A DNA stretch of 6,219 nt from Frankiaceae bacterium (GTDB lineage: Bacteria; Actinomycetota; Actinomycetes; JAVEEB01). The notes beneath the pieces were generated by a model. That model did no database searches. It saw only the letters and a program-made list of their open reading frames with translations, and was not told the origin of the DNA. Location: the NCBI GenBank assembly GCA_030840665.1, contig JAVEEB010000483.1, forward strand, positions 1 to 6,219, written 5' to 3'. Below, in pieces: positions 1 through 6,219 of this stretch (positions are counted from its first letter, which is position 1; each line of letters begins with the position of its first letter). The position numbers and the translations under genes were made by a program.

Positions 1-1874
1 TCGCCGACGAGCTCCGCGATTGCCGCAGGGGCGCCCGTCACCGTTGCCATGCGGACCGTCGGCGGGAAACGCAGCGATCGCCGTTCGGCCAATTCGCCCA
101 CCGCGTAGCCGCTGGGGTCCCAGCGGATGAGCGCCTGGACCGGCGCGAGGGCAGGGTCGGCGGTGACGACGACCCGGCCGCCCTCCGGCGCGGACCGGGC
201 CAGGGCGGCGGCGTTCAGCCAGCGACGCACGGCCTCCTCCCCCGACCGCAGATCGGCCCGCGCCAGCACCGAGCGGGCGTCGAGAAGCAGCACGACGCCG
301 TACCCACCGTCGGCCGCGGGCTCGGCGCCAGGGGTGGCGACGACGACGTGTGCCCCACCGGGCACATGGCTGAGGATGCGCTCGCCCGAAGACGTCCGGA
401 TGGGCACGCCGGGGAACGCGCGGCCCAACTCCTCGGCCGTGCGGATCGCGCCCACCGCCGTCGCCCGCAGCGTGCCGCTGCCGCAGGTCGCGCACGTCCA
501 GTCGGCGGCAGGCACCCCGCACCAACGGCAGGAGGGCACCCCGCCCGGCTGCCCGGGGCGGCCGGATCCGCGCCCGAGCGGGCCCGCGCAGTGCCGGCAG
601 CGGGCGGGCTCCCGGCACTGCCCGCAGGCCAGGCCGGGCTGATAGCCGGCGCGGGGCACCTGGACGAGGACGGGCATCCCGGCGGCGAGCGCGTCGCGGG
701 CGGCCCGCCAGCCCACCGTCGGCAGCCGCGCGGCGCGGGCCAGCGGGTCCGCTCCGCCGCTCTCGTCGCCGATGCCGATCACCCGGGGTGCGCGTGCGCG
801 CAGCTCGTCCCGCCGCGGCGAGACCTCCTTCGCCCAACCCGTCGCCACGAGGTGCGCGGCCTCGGTCGTCATGGCGTGGCCCCCGATCAGCGCCGCGGCA
901 CCGGCCAGGTGCGACCGGAGGACGAGGAGCTCGCGCGTGTGCGGGTAGGGGGCGTGTTGCTCGACGTGCAGGTCATCGCCGTCGTCCCAGATCGCGACGA
1001 GCCCGAGGTTGCTGACCGGCGCGAACGCAGCTGCCCGCGTGCCCAGGACGATGTTGACCGCACCCCGGCGCACCGCCAGCCAGCGCCGGTAACGCTCCGC
1101 GGGGCCGCTGTCGGCGGCCAGGCAGACGTGCCGGCCCGGGCCCAGTCGAGCCGTGACCGCGGCGTCCAGGACAATCAGATCCCGGGCATCGGGGACGACG
1201 ACGATCGCCCCGCGGCCGGCCACGGCGGCGGCGGCGACAGCGGCCGCCAACTGGTCGGCCCACGACTGGCCCGGCAGCGCCGTCCAGACCGCGCGCGGCG
1301 CCTTGCCTTCGGTCAGGGCCACGAGCAGCGCAGGACCGCTGTCGTACGCGGACCACGGATCCTCGCCGCCACCGGGCTCGGGCTCGCCGACCGGCACCAC
1401 CGCATCGGCCGGGGTCGTCGGGGTCGTCGGGGTCGGCCGAACCTCGGCGGCCTCCACCCTGGCGTGCCGCGGCGGGATGGCGAGTCGAAGGACGTCGCTC
1501 ACCGAACCGGCCCAGTGCTGGGCGACCGCCTCCGCGAGCTCCGCCACGTGCGGGGTGAGGACGGGCTCGGCCGACACCGCAGCCGCGAGGTAGGCGAGCT
1601 GTCCAAGGTGCTCGGACACCTCGACGCGTTCGCGGACCCAGCCGTCGACGAGCCGGCCGGCAAATCGCACGCGCACCCGCGAGCCGACGACGGCCTTCTC
1701 GTGCCACTCCGCAGGCACCAGGTAGTCGAACAGCCGGTCGAGGTGCGCGAGGCCGACATCGACGATGACCCGGGCGACCGGCAGTTCGGGCGCTGGCGTG
1801 CGAGCCCGGGCAGGCGCCCGGGGGCGCGCCGCACGGGCGACGTGGACCGGTGGCGTCGGCGCTGCAGTGGACAT
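1..1874 (-). CDS. priA: Replication restart protein PriA, actinobacterial helicase-degenerate form (3' end outside window)
   Basis: PriA recognises stalled replication forks and starts reloading of the replisome. The frame is open from ATG at 1872-1874 to the window edge, giving 624 residues without the C-terminus; family members are roughly 650-700. Residues 1-30 are a basic Ala/Pro/Arg tail. The N-terminal DNA-binding domain follows (PVARVIVDV at 32-40, LDRLFDYLVP at 45-54, RVRFAGRLVDGWV). A Pro/Thr/Gly linker leads into a helicase-shaped core that lacks the catalytic motifs: LPGQSW (200-205) stands where GxGKT is expected, DDGDD (297-301) replaces DEEH, and GGHAMT (331-336) replaces GSATPS. 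Eight zinc-binding cysteines remain (417, 420, 426, 429, 449, 452, 461, 464). As I recall, this loss is typical of actinobacterial PriA, so it probably has no ATPase and plays a structural or DNA-binding role. It lies 37 bp after metK, with AGGA 7 nt before the ATG. Confidence 0.93.
   Translation of the reverse strand, partial: MSTAAPTPPVHVARAARPRAPARARTPAPELPVARVIVDVGLAHLDRLFDYLVPAEWHEKAVVGSRVRVRFAGRLVDGWVRERVEVSEHLGQLAYLAAAVSAEPVLTPHVAELAEAVAQHWAGSVSDVLRLAIPPRHARVEAAEVRPTPTTPTTPADAVVPVGEPEPGGGEDPWSAYDSGPALLVALTEGKAPRAVWTALPGQSWADQLAAAVAAAAVAGRGAIVVVPDARDLIVLDAAVTARLGPGRHVCLAADSGPAERYRRWLAVRRGAVNIVLGTRAAAFAPVSNLGLVAIWDDGDDLHVEQHAPYPHTRELLVLRSHLAGAAALIGGHAMTTEAAHLVATGWAKEVSPRRDELRARAPRVIGIGDESGGADPLARAARLPTVGWRAARDALAAGMPVLVQVPRAGYQPGLACGQCREPARCRHCAGPLGRGSGRPGQPGGVPSCRWCGVPAADWTCATCGSGTLRATAVGAIRTAEELGRAFPGVPIRTSSGERILSHVPGGAHVVVATPGAEPAADGGYGVVLLLDARSVLARADLRSGEEAVRRWLNAAALARSAPEGGRVVVTADPALAPVQALIRWDPSGYAVGELAERRSLRFPPTVRMATVTGAPAAIAELVG
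1411..1437. repeat. Short tandem repeat, 9 bp x 3, inside the priA linker
   Basis: The plus strand has GGGGTCGTC twice in direct succession, then GGGGTCGGC, which differs by one base. On the minus strand it encodes the Pro/Thr run of the PriA linker (PTPTTPTTP), between the DNA-binding domain and the degenerate helicase core. The 9-bp unit keeps the frame, so copy-number change would only alter linker length. No mobile element is implied. Confidence 0.8.
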
Positions 1875-1881
1875 GGGCCTG

Positions 1882-1885
1882 TCCT
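1882..1885 (-). promoter_or_regulatory. Ribosome binding site of priA
   Basis: On the minus strand AGGA lies 7 nt upstream of the ATG at 1872-1874, within the 37-bp gap after the metK stop. It supports this ATG as the priA start and independent initiation after metK. I see no promoter in the gap. Confidence 0.6.
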
Positions 1886-1911
1886 ACCGCTCGCCTGCGA
1901 CAGCGGGCGGC

Positions 1912-3105
1912 CTAAAGGCCGACGGCCGAACGCAATCCGTCGACGCGGTTGGTCGCTTCCCACGTGAAGTCGAGGTCGGTGCGGCCGAAGTGGCCGTACG
2001 CGGCCGTTGGCGCGTAGATGGGCCGCAGGAGATCGAGGTCACGGATGATCGCGGCCGGGCGGAGGTCGAAGACCTGCTCGACTGCGGTCTGGATGCGCTC
2101 CGGGGCGACTGTCTCGGTGCCGAACGTCTCGACGAACAGGCCGACAGGGTGGGCACGGCCGATCGCGTACGCCACCTGCACCTCGCAGCGCGAGGCCAGG
2201 CCGGCGGCGACGACATTCTTCGCCACCCAGCGCATCGCGTAGGCGGCGGAGCGGTCGACCTTGGACGGGTCCTTGCCGGAGAAGGCGCCGCCACCGTGGC
2301 GGGCCATGCCGCCGTACGTGTCGACGATGATCTTGCGGCCCGTGAGGCCGGTGTCGCCCATGGGCCCACCGATCACGAACTTGCCGGTGGGGTTGACGAA
2401 GATGTTGTAACCCTCGTGGTCGATGCCGTACTCCGCGAGGACCGGCTCCACCACGTGCTCGATAACGTCGGGCGACAGCAGCGTCGGGATGTCGATGTCG
2501 TCCTGGTGCTGGCTGGAGATGACGACGGTGTCGAGCCGAACGGGCCGGCCGTCGACGTACTCGATCGTGACCTGCGTCTTTCCGTCCGGGCGCAGGTAGG
2601 GCACGACGCCGTCCTTGCGGACCTGCGTGAGCCGGCGCGACAGGCGGTGCGCGAGCGCGATCGGCAACGGCATGAGCTCTGGCGTCTCATCGCAGGCGTA
2701 GCCGAACATCATGCCCTGGTCGCCGGCGCCCTGACGGTCGAGCTCGTCGTCGTCACCTTCGACACGCATCTCGTACGCCGTGTCGACACCTTGGGCGATG
2801 TCGGGCGACTGGGCGTGGATCGACAGCGAAACGCCGCAGCTCGCGCCGTCGAAGCCCTTCTTCGAGGAGTCGTAGCCGATCTCGAGGACCCGCTCGCGGG
2901 CGATCGTCTCGACGTCGACGTACGCCTCGGTCGTGACCTCGCCGGCGATGTGGATCTGGCCGGTGGTGATGAGCGTCTCGACGGCGACACGGCTGGAGGC
3001 GTCGGCTTTTAACAGCGCGTCCAGGATCGAGTCGGAGATTGCGTCGGCAATCTTGTCGGGGTGTCCCTCGGTGACGGACTCGGACGTGAAAAGGCGGCGC
3101 GACAC
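1912..3105 (-). CDS. metK: S-adenosylmethionine synthetase (methionine adenosyltransferase)
   Basis: MetK makes S-adenosylmethionine from methionine and ATP in the cytoplasm, releasing phosphate and pyrophosphate. The 397-residue product matches actinobacterial MetK from end to end: [14 protein letters not shown] near the N-terminus with the HPDK motif at 15-18, the GAGDQG hexapeptide at 126-131, the glycine-rich GGGAFSGKD loop at 271-279, and the C-terminal [14 protein letters not shown] region. The open frame extends 29 codons further upstream, but that part is unlike MetK and overlaps coaBC. I chose the GTG at 3103-3105, which gives the family-typical N-terminus [16 protein letters not shown] lies 4 nt upstream, rather close. 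The gene sits 38 bp after coaBC and 37 bp before priA. Leu32 is encoded by TTA, a very rare codon at this GC content. I see no SAM riboswitch, and the leader is too short for one. Confidence 0.97.
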   Translation of the reverse strand: MSRRLFTSESVTEGHPDKIADAISDSILDALLKADASSRVAVETLITTGQIHIAGEVTTEAYVDVETIARERVLEIGYDSSKKGFDGASCGVSLSIHAQSPDIAQGVDTAYEMRVEGDDDELDRQGAGDQGMMFGYACDETPELMPLPIALAHRLSRRLTQVRKDGVVPYLRPDGKTQVTIEYVDGRPVRLDTVVISSQHQDDIDIPTLLSPDVIEHVVEPVLAEYGIDHEGYNIFVNPTGKFVIGGPMGDTGLTGRKIIVDTYGGMARHGGGAFSGKDPSKVDRSAAYAMRWVAKNVVAAGLASRCEVQVAYAIGRAHPVGLFVETFGTETVAPERIQTAVEQVFDLRPAAIIRDLDLLRPIYAPTAAYGHFGRTDLDFTWEATNRVDGLRSAVGL

Positions 3106-3108
3106 AGG

Positions 3109-3119
3109 CCCTCGCAGGG
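3109..3119 (-). promoter_or_regulatory. metK ribosome binding site inside a small potential hairpin
   Basis: On the minus strand CCCT-GCG-AGGG can form a 4-bp stem with a 3-nt loop. The AGGG arm is the only Shine-Dalgarno-like sequence before the metK GTG, and it ends 3 nt upstream of that codon. Pairing could mask the site, but a 4-bp stem is weak and may be chance in GC-rich DNA. It does help place the start at 3105. Confidence 0.35.
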
Positions 3120-3143
3120 TCGTAGGAAGGTTCCGGGCGGAGT

Positions 3144-4370
3144 CTAGCGGGACGTTCTTTCGGGCCCAAGGCAACGCGCCACGGCGTCCCATACCGAGTC
3201 GGCCAGCGCCTCCTTGGAACCCAGTGGGACCTCGGTCTCCCGGCCGCCCGCTTCGAGGATGACGCCCTCGTTGTCGGTGCGCTCGAAACCGCGGGTCTCC
3301 CCCACCGGGTTGACCACCATGACGTCGGCGCCCTTGGCGGCCAGTTTTGCGCGACCGTTCGCCAACGCGTCGTCCGTCTCGGCGGCGAAGCCGACGATCA
3401 CCTGACCCGGCCGCCGTCCCAGGGCTAGGGACGCGAGGATGTCGTCGTTGCGGACGAGGTCGAGGAACGTCGGCTCGTCGACACCCTTCTTGATCTTCGT
3501 CGTCGACGGATGGGCGGGCCGGAAGTCCGCGACGGCGGCGGCCATGACGACCACGTCGGCCTCGGCGGCAGCGGCGGTCACGGCCAGGCCGAGCTGCCGG
3601 GCGCTGCCCACGGCGACGAGCTCAGCGCCGGCCGGTGGGGTGAGGGTGACGTTTGCGGCGATGAGGGTGACTCGTGCGCCGCGGGCAATCGCGGTCGTTG
3701 CCAGGGCCCACCCCTGCCGCCCGGAGGAACGGTTGCCGAGGAACCGCACCGGGTCCAGGTACTCCCGCGTGCCGCCGGCCGTGACGACGACGTGGCGGCC
3801 GGCGAGATCCAGCGGGAGCTGACCGCGGGCGAGGACGACCCGTGCGACGTCGTACAAGGACTGTGCTTCCGGCAGCCGGCCCTTGCCGCTGTCGGCGCCG
3901 GTGAGCCGTCCCACGGCCGGGTCGAGAACGATCGCCCCGCGCTCGCGCAGCCTGGCGACGTTGGCCTGCGTCGCCGGGTGGTCCCACATCTCGGTGTGCA
4001 TCGCCGGGGCGAAGACGACGGGGCAACGGACGGTCAGCAGCGTCGCCGTCAGTAGGTCATCGGCACGCCCCTGGGCGGCGCGGGCCAGCAGGTCGGCCGT
4101 CGCCGGCGCAATGAACAGCAGGTCGGCGGACCGGCCGAGGGCGACGTGCGGGACATCGTGGGGGCCGTCGAAAACCCCCGTCGTCACGGGCTCGCCGGAC
4201 AGGGCCGCCCACGTCGCGGCGCCGACGAACTCCAGGGCCGAGGGCGTGGGGATCACCCGGACGGCGTGGCCGGATTCCGTCAGCAAACGCAAGAACTCGA
4301 CGACTTTGTACGCCGCGATGCCGCCGGCGACCCCGAGGAGGACGCGCGGTCGCCCGTCCGCGGTGGTCAT
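3144..4370 (-). CDS. coaBC: Bifunctional phosphopantothenoylcysteine decarboxylase / phosphopantothenate-cysteine ligase
   Basis: CoaBC carries out two successive steps of coenzyme A synthesis: CTP-dependent joining of cysteine to 4'-phosphopantothenate, then FMN-dependent decarboxylation to 4'-phosphopantetheine. The product is 408 residues, a normal length. The CoaC flavoprotein half covers about 1-180 ([10 protein letters not shown] at 13-22, catalytic His75 in [26 protein letters not shown]). The CoaB half follows (VTAGGTRE at 196-203, GNRSSG at 212-217, [10 protein letters not shown] at 277-286, KIKK at 292-295, VGFAAET). His125 stands where E. coli has Asn125, and the GADSGKGR flap lacks the E. 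coli active-site cysteine; from memory the M. tuberculosis protein shares both changes. The ATG at 4368-4370 is 26 bp after rpoZ and has no clear Shine-Dalgarno, so translation may be coupled to rpoZ. The open frame further upstream runs antisense-like through rpoZ and gmk and is not coding. Confidence 0.96.
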   Translation of the reverse strand: MTTADGRPRVLLGVAGGIAAYKVVEFLRLLTESGHAVRVIPTPSALEFVGAATWAALSGEPVTTGVFDGPHDVPHVALGRSADLLFIAPATADLLARAAQGRADDLLTATLLTVRCPVVFAPAMHTEMWDHPATQANVARLRERGAIVLDPAVGRLTGADSGKGRLPEAQSLYDVARVVLARGQLPLDLAGRHVVVTAGGTREYLDPVRFLGNRSSGRQGWALATTAIARGARVTLIAANVTLTPPAGAELVAVGSARQLGLAVTAAAAEADVVVMAAAVADFRPAHPSTTKIKKGVDEPTFLDLVRNDDILASLALGRRPGQVIVGFAAETDDALANGRAKLAAKGADVMVVNPVGETRGFERTDNEGVILEAGGRETEVPLGSKEALADSVWDAVARCLGPERTSR

Positions 4371-4396
4371 GCGAATCGGGCCGGCGGGCTGACTGC

Positions 4397-4666
4397 TCAG
4401 GCCTGCGGTTCGGCGGGCTCGATCAGCAGGAGGTTGGCGTTGACCTCGCGGAGCGCGATGGACAGCGGCTTCTCCTGCACGTGCGTGTCGACGAGTGGGC
4501 CGACGTACTCGAGGAGCCCCTCGCCGAGCTGGGAGTAGTACGCGTTGATCTGTCGCGCACGCTTGGCGGCGGCGATCACGAGCCCGTACTTGCCGTCGAC
4601 CTTCTCGAGCATTTCGTCGATCGGCGGGTTGGTGATGCCCTCGGGGGCAGCGCTGGTGCCGGACAA
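4397..4666 (-). CDS. rpoZ: DNA-directed RNA polymerase omega subunit
   Basis: The omega subunit binds the beta' subunit and helps assemble and stabilise RNA polymerase; in many bacteria it also forms part of a (p)ppGpp site. The 89-residue product closely follows actinobacterial Rpo[16 protein letters not shown] near the N-terminus, the [16 protein letters not shown] helix and [20 protein letters not shown], then [12 protein letters not shown]. Two TTG starts are possible, at 4678 and 4666. I chose 4664-4666 because a GGAG lies 6 nt upstream and the product then begins [10 protein letters not shown], as in Streptomyces. The upstream TTG overlaps that GGAG and has no Shine-Dalgarno of its own. 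The gene lies 60 bp after gmk and 26 bp before coaBC. Next to gmk it fits the common gmk-rpoZ pairing seen across bacteria. Confidence 0.96.
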   Translation of the reverse strand: MSGTSAAPEGITNPPIDEMLEKVDGKYGLVIAAAKRARQINAYYSQLGEGLLEYVGPLVDTHVQEKPLSIALREVNANLLLIEPAEPQA

Positions 4667-4672
4667 AGAGAG

Positions 4673-4676
4673 CTCC
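4673..4676 (-). promoter_or_regulatory. Ribosome binding site that decides the rpoZ start
   Basis: GGAG on the minus strand lies 6 nt before the TTG at 4664-4666. It overlaps the alternative TTG at 4676-4678, so it argues for the shorter product of 89 rather than 93 residues. Confidence 0.6.
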
Positions 4677-4726
4677 AAACGGAAGGGCGGGCGAGACAGC
4701 CAGCTGCGTCGGGTGTGCGCGCGGCG

Positions 4727-5311
4727 TCAGGCGATCGTCATCAAGGCTACCAGTTCGGCGGCCGCCGCCTCGACTGACTCGTTGACGATGCTCACGTCGA
4801 ACTCGTCCTCGGCCGCGAGCTCGATCCGCGCCGCGGCCAGCCTGCGCTCGATCACGTCGGCGGGCTCGGTGCCGCGTCCGGTGAGGCGGCCGACGAGCGC
4901 CTCCCAGCTGGGCGGCTTGAGGAAGACGAATCGGGCGTACGGGAGGACATCGCGGACCTGGCGCGCGCCCTGCAGGTCTACCTCGAGGAGCACGGGGTGG
5001 CTGCCGCCGAGCCGATCGAGGACGGGCGCGACGGGGGTGCCGTACAGGTTGCCCCCGTACTCGGCCCACTCGAGCAGCTCGTCGCCCTCGACCATGCGCA
5101 TGAACTCGTCGCGGCTCACGAAGTGGTACTCGACACCGTCGCGCTCACCGGGCCGCGGATGCCTGGTGGTCACCGAGGTCGACAGCCAGACCTCCGGGTA
5201 CGAGCGGCGGATCTGCTTGATCACGCTGCCTTTGCCGACCCCGGACGGACCCGCGAGCACCGTCAGCCGTTGCGCAGGGGAATTGCCGGAGTCGTCCTCA
5301 GTCGCCGTCAC
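4727..5311 (-). CDS. gmk: Guanylate kinase
   Basis: Guanylate kinase phosphorylates GMP (and dGMP) to GDP with ATP, feeding GTP and nucleic acid synthesis. The 194-residue product has the Walker A loop GPSGVGKGS at 21-29, the GMP-binding segment [13 protein letters not shown] at 44-56 continuing to [12 protein letters not shown] at 59-70, [10 protein letters not shown] at 84-93, the Walker B-like LLEVDLQGA at 108-116, and the lid-side RLTGRGTE region. The GTG at 5309-5311 is taken as the start. It lies inside the 3' end of mihF, overlaps it by 14 bp, and has no obvious Shine-Dalgarno, so translation is probably coupled to mihF. About 15 residues precede the first core strand, which is plausible for actinobacterial Gmk. 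No later start keeps the core intact. The next gene, rpoZ, begins 60 bp downstream. Confidence 0.96.
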   Translation of the reverse strand: MTATEDDSGNSPAQRLTVLAGPSGVGKGSVIKQIRRSYPEVWLSTSVTTRHPRPGERDGVEYHFVSRDEFMRMVEGDELLEWAEYGGNLYGTPVAPVLDRLGGSHPVLLEVDLQGARQVRDVLPYARFVFLKPPSWEALVGRLTGRGTEPADVIERRLAAARIELAAEDEFDVSIVNESVEAAAAELVALMTIA

Positions 5312-5621
5312 CGGCGAATTCGCGGACCAGGGCCGCTCGCTGGTTGACCCCGAGGCCGCGAACGCGGCGGGTCGGTGAAATGCCGACCTGCTGCATGATC
5401 CGGGTCGCGCGGACCTTCCCGACGCCCGGCAAGGCCTCCAACAAGGTCGCCACCTTCAGCTTGCCGATGACGTCGTCGCCCTCGGCGGCCGCGAGGACCT
5501 CCGCGAGCGATGTCGACGCGTTCTTCAGCTTCGCCTTCAACGCGGCACGGGCGCGGCGGGCCTCCGCGGCGCGCTCAAGGGCAGCAGCCCGTTGTTCGGG
5601 GGTTAACGGCGGCAGCGCCAC
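5298..5621 (-). CDS. mihF: Actinobacterial integration host factor (nucleoid-associated DNA-binding protein MihF/sIHF)
   Basis: This is the actinobacterial IHF, unrelated in fold to the HU-like IHF of enterobacteria. It binds DNA with little sequence specificity, organises the nucleoid, and was found as a host factor for mycobacteriophage integration. The 107-residue product starts [16 protein letters not shown], essentially identical to the Streptomyces and mycobacterial start. It has a long basic N-terminal helix (about 7-35), a middle segment [19 protein letters not shown] (51-69) with the helix-hairpin-like LPGVGKVRA, and the basic RRVRGLG at 85-91 before the C-terminal helix. The start is GTG at 5619-5621, with GAGGTGAG upstream at good spacing. 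Leu6 is a TTA codon, very rare at this GC content. The gene heads the apparent operon after a 155-bp non-coding gap and overlaps gmk by 14 bp. Confidence 0.95.
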   Translation of the reverse strand: MALPPLTPEQRAAALERAAEARRARAALKAKLKNASTSLAEVLAAAEGDDVIGKLKVATLLEALPGVGKVRATRIMQQVGISPTRRVRGLGVNQRAALVREFAGDGD

Positions 5622-5627
5622 GGACGT

Positions 5628-5635
5628 CTCACCTC
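5628..5635 (-). promoter_or_regulatory. Strong ribosome binding site of mihF
   Basis: On the minus strand GAGGTGAG precedes the GTG start at 5619-5621, with about 7 nt between AGGTGA and the start. It is the best Shine-Dalgarno in the window and fixes the mihF start. A strong site fits an abundant nucleoid protein. Confidence 0.7.
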
Positions 5636-5698
5636 AGTGCCGGTCGTGCGGACGAGAGAAACCAGCACCGGACCGCATGGTCACGACGTGGTGGACGC

Positions 5699-5727
5699 AA
5701 ACTAGCGAATCGAGCGGCCGCGCTCGA
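5699..5727 (-). promoter_or_regulatory. Weak candidate promoter for the mihF-gmk-rpoZ-coaBC-metK-priA unit
   Basis: Reading the minus strand, TAGTTT (5699-5704) resembles a TAnnnT -10 box, and TCGAGC (5722-5727) lies 17 nt upstream as a poor -35 (3 of 6 against TTGACA). Transcription would start about 70 nt before the mihF GTG. The pyrF-mihF gap is the only one long enough for a promoter, which is the main support. The motif match alone is weak. Confidence 0.25.
5710..5727. repeat. 7-bp inverted repeat in the pyrF-mihF gap
   Basis: TCGAGCG (5710-5716) and its exact complement CGCTCGA (5721-5727) flank a 4-bp centre, GCCG. As RNA from the minus strand it would be a 7-bp GC-rich hairpin about 50 nt after the pyrF stop, with no U-run following. 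It could be a weak, U-less terminator for pyrF, or, as it overlaps the spacer of the candidate promoter, an operator. Which one cannot be told from the sequence. Confidence 0.5.
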
Positions 5728-5776
5728 CAGCGACCCTCCAGCCGCACGGGGCGTCGCCCAAAATGTCTGGATCGGC

Positions 5777-6219
5777 TCACGTGCGGAGCGACGCCGCGAT
5801 GCGGGCAGCGGCGGTGCGCGGGTCAGGGTCGCCCGTGATCGGGCGCCCGATCACCAGCAGGTCCGCGCCGTCCGCCAAGGCCTGGGCAGGGGTGGCAACC
5901 CGGGCCTGATCGCCCAGCGCCGCGCCCGCCGGACGCACGCCCGGTGTGATGAGGATGACGTGAGGCCCGACCTCCGCACGCAGCGCTGCGACCTCCTGCG
6001 GCGAGCAGACGATCGCGCGAGCGCCCGCGCCGACGGCCAAGACGGCCAGCCTGCGCGTGGCGTCCGAGGCCGGCCCACGCAGGCCGATGCTCTCCATGGC
6101 CTCGTCGTCGAGTGAGGTGAGCACGGTCACCGCGGCGATGACGACGTCGGGGGCAGCGTCGACAGCGGCGCGGATCATCGCGGCGCCGCCGGTCGCGTGC
6201 ACGGTCAGGTACGTCGGCT
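5777..6219 (-). CDS. pyrF: Orotidine 5'-phosphate decarboxylase, type I (C-terminal part; 5' end outside window)
   Basis: PyrF decarboxylates orotidine 5'-monophosphate to UMP, the last step of de novo pyrimidine synthesis. About 146 C-terminal residues are visible, reading in from the right edge ([10 protein letters not shown]) to the TGA at 5777-5779. The motifs match the short E. coli/Bacillus type: [24 protein letters not shown], the phosphate-binding TPGVRPAG followed by GDQARVATP, and IGRPIT close to the end. The catalytic Asp/Lys tetrad would lie upstream, outside the window. The GTG at 6200-6202 is in frame but falls inside the conserved barrel, so it is not the start. Streptomyces and mycobacteria, as I recall them, carry the longer, distantly related type II enzyme at this place, so the type is unusual. 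A 155-bp gap separates it from mihF. Confidence 0.95.
   Translation of the reverse strand, partial: PTYLTVHATGGAAMIRAAVDAAPDVVIAAVTVLTSLDDEAMESIGLRGPASDATRRLAVLAVGAGARAIVCSPQEVAALRAEVGPHVILITPGVRPAGAALGDQARVATPAQALADGADLLVIGRPITGDPDPRTAAARIAASLRT

Noticed and set aside
1908..1921. A hairpin CGGCC-TAAA-GGCCG at the metK stop, considered as a terminator
   Set aside because: The stem is only 5 bp, there is no U-run, and priA follows 37 bp later on the same strand with its own ribosome binding site. Chance is likely.
348..1967. A 539-codon plus-strand open frame opposite priA
   Set aside because: The minus strand encodes a recognisable PriA throughout. The plus-strand product is rich in Arg/Gly/Pro/Asp, has no recognisable domain, and runs into metK. 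It is a GC-rich shadow frame.
1765..3012. A 415-codon plus-strand open frame opposite metK
   Set aside because: It mirrors metK codon by codon (Val/Asp/Leu/Arg-rich) and has no family resemblance. MetK on the other strand is unambiguous.
3106..3192. A 29-residue upstream extension of metK
   Set aside because: It overlaps the 3' end of coaBC and is not MetK-like. The GTG at 3105 gives the conserved [11 protein letters not shown] start.
4371..5069. An upstream extension of the coaBC frame (start at 5069) giving 641 residues
   Set aside because: The added part overlaps rpoZ and gmk in another frame, is Arg/Pro-rich, and has no homology to CoaBC. The ATG at 4370 gives the family-typical start.
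1..6219. A novel accessory, defence or mobile system
   Set aside because: All seven coding regions are recognised housekeeping genes in a known actinobacterial order, with no transposase, integrase, CRISPR-like repeat array, tRNA or other accessory gene. Only 155 bp at most is non-coding in any one gap.

Overview
The window is about 6.2 kb of very GC-rich DNA (roughly 70% G+C by eye) carrying seven adjacent protein genes, all on the minus strand. Read in the direction of transcription (right to left on the given strand) the order is pyrF (5' end outside the window) - mihF - gmk - rpoZ - coaBC - metK - priA (3' end outside the window). This is a well-known conserved housekeeping order of Actinomycetota. 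The actinobacterial integration host factor MihF and the closely Streptomyces/Mycobacterium-like RpoZ, CoaBC, MetK and Walker-less PriA all point to a high-GC actinomycete. I cannot name the genus. PyrF is of the short E. coli/Bacillus type, and two TTA leucine codons occur in core genes, so a Streptomyces assignment is doubtful.

Layout on given-strand coordinates: 1-1874 priA (replication restart protein, partial); 1912-3105 metK (S-adenosylmethionine synthetase); 3144-4370 coaBC (coenzyme A biosynthesis, bifunctional); 4397-4666 rpoZ (RNA polymerase omega subunit); 4727-5311 gmk (guanylate kinase); 5298-5621 mihF (nucleoid-associated integration host factor); 5622-5776 a 155-bp non-coding stretch; 5777-6219 pyrF (orotidine 5'-phosphate decarboxylase, partial). 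From mihF to priA the gaps are 26 to 60 bp, or a 14-bp overlap for mihF/gmk, so mihF-gmk-rpoZ-coaBC-metK-priA looks like one transcription unit. The only gap large enough for a promoter or terminator is pyrF-mihF, which holds a 7-bp inverted repeat and a weak promoter-like pair. No gene-free stretch exceeds 300 bases.

Functionally the genes supply nucleotides (PyrF makes UMP, Gmk makes GDP), central cofactors (CoaBC for CoA, MetK for SAM), and the machinery that uses or organises nucleic acids (omega subunit, MihF, PriA). The unit therefore reads as a growth-linked housekeeping operon. I see no tRNA, rRNA, CRISPR array, insertion sequence, phage gene or other accessory system. The long open frames on the plus strand opposite priA and metK are GC-rich shadow frames. 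The items worth a second look are small: start-codon choices, TTA codons, lost catalytic motifs in PriA and CoaBC, the PyrF type, and short RNA or DNA symmetry elements.
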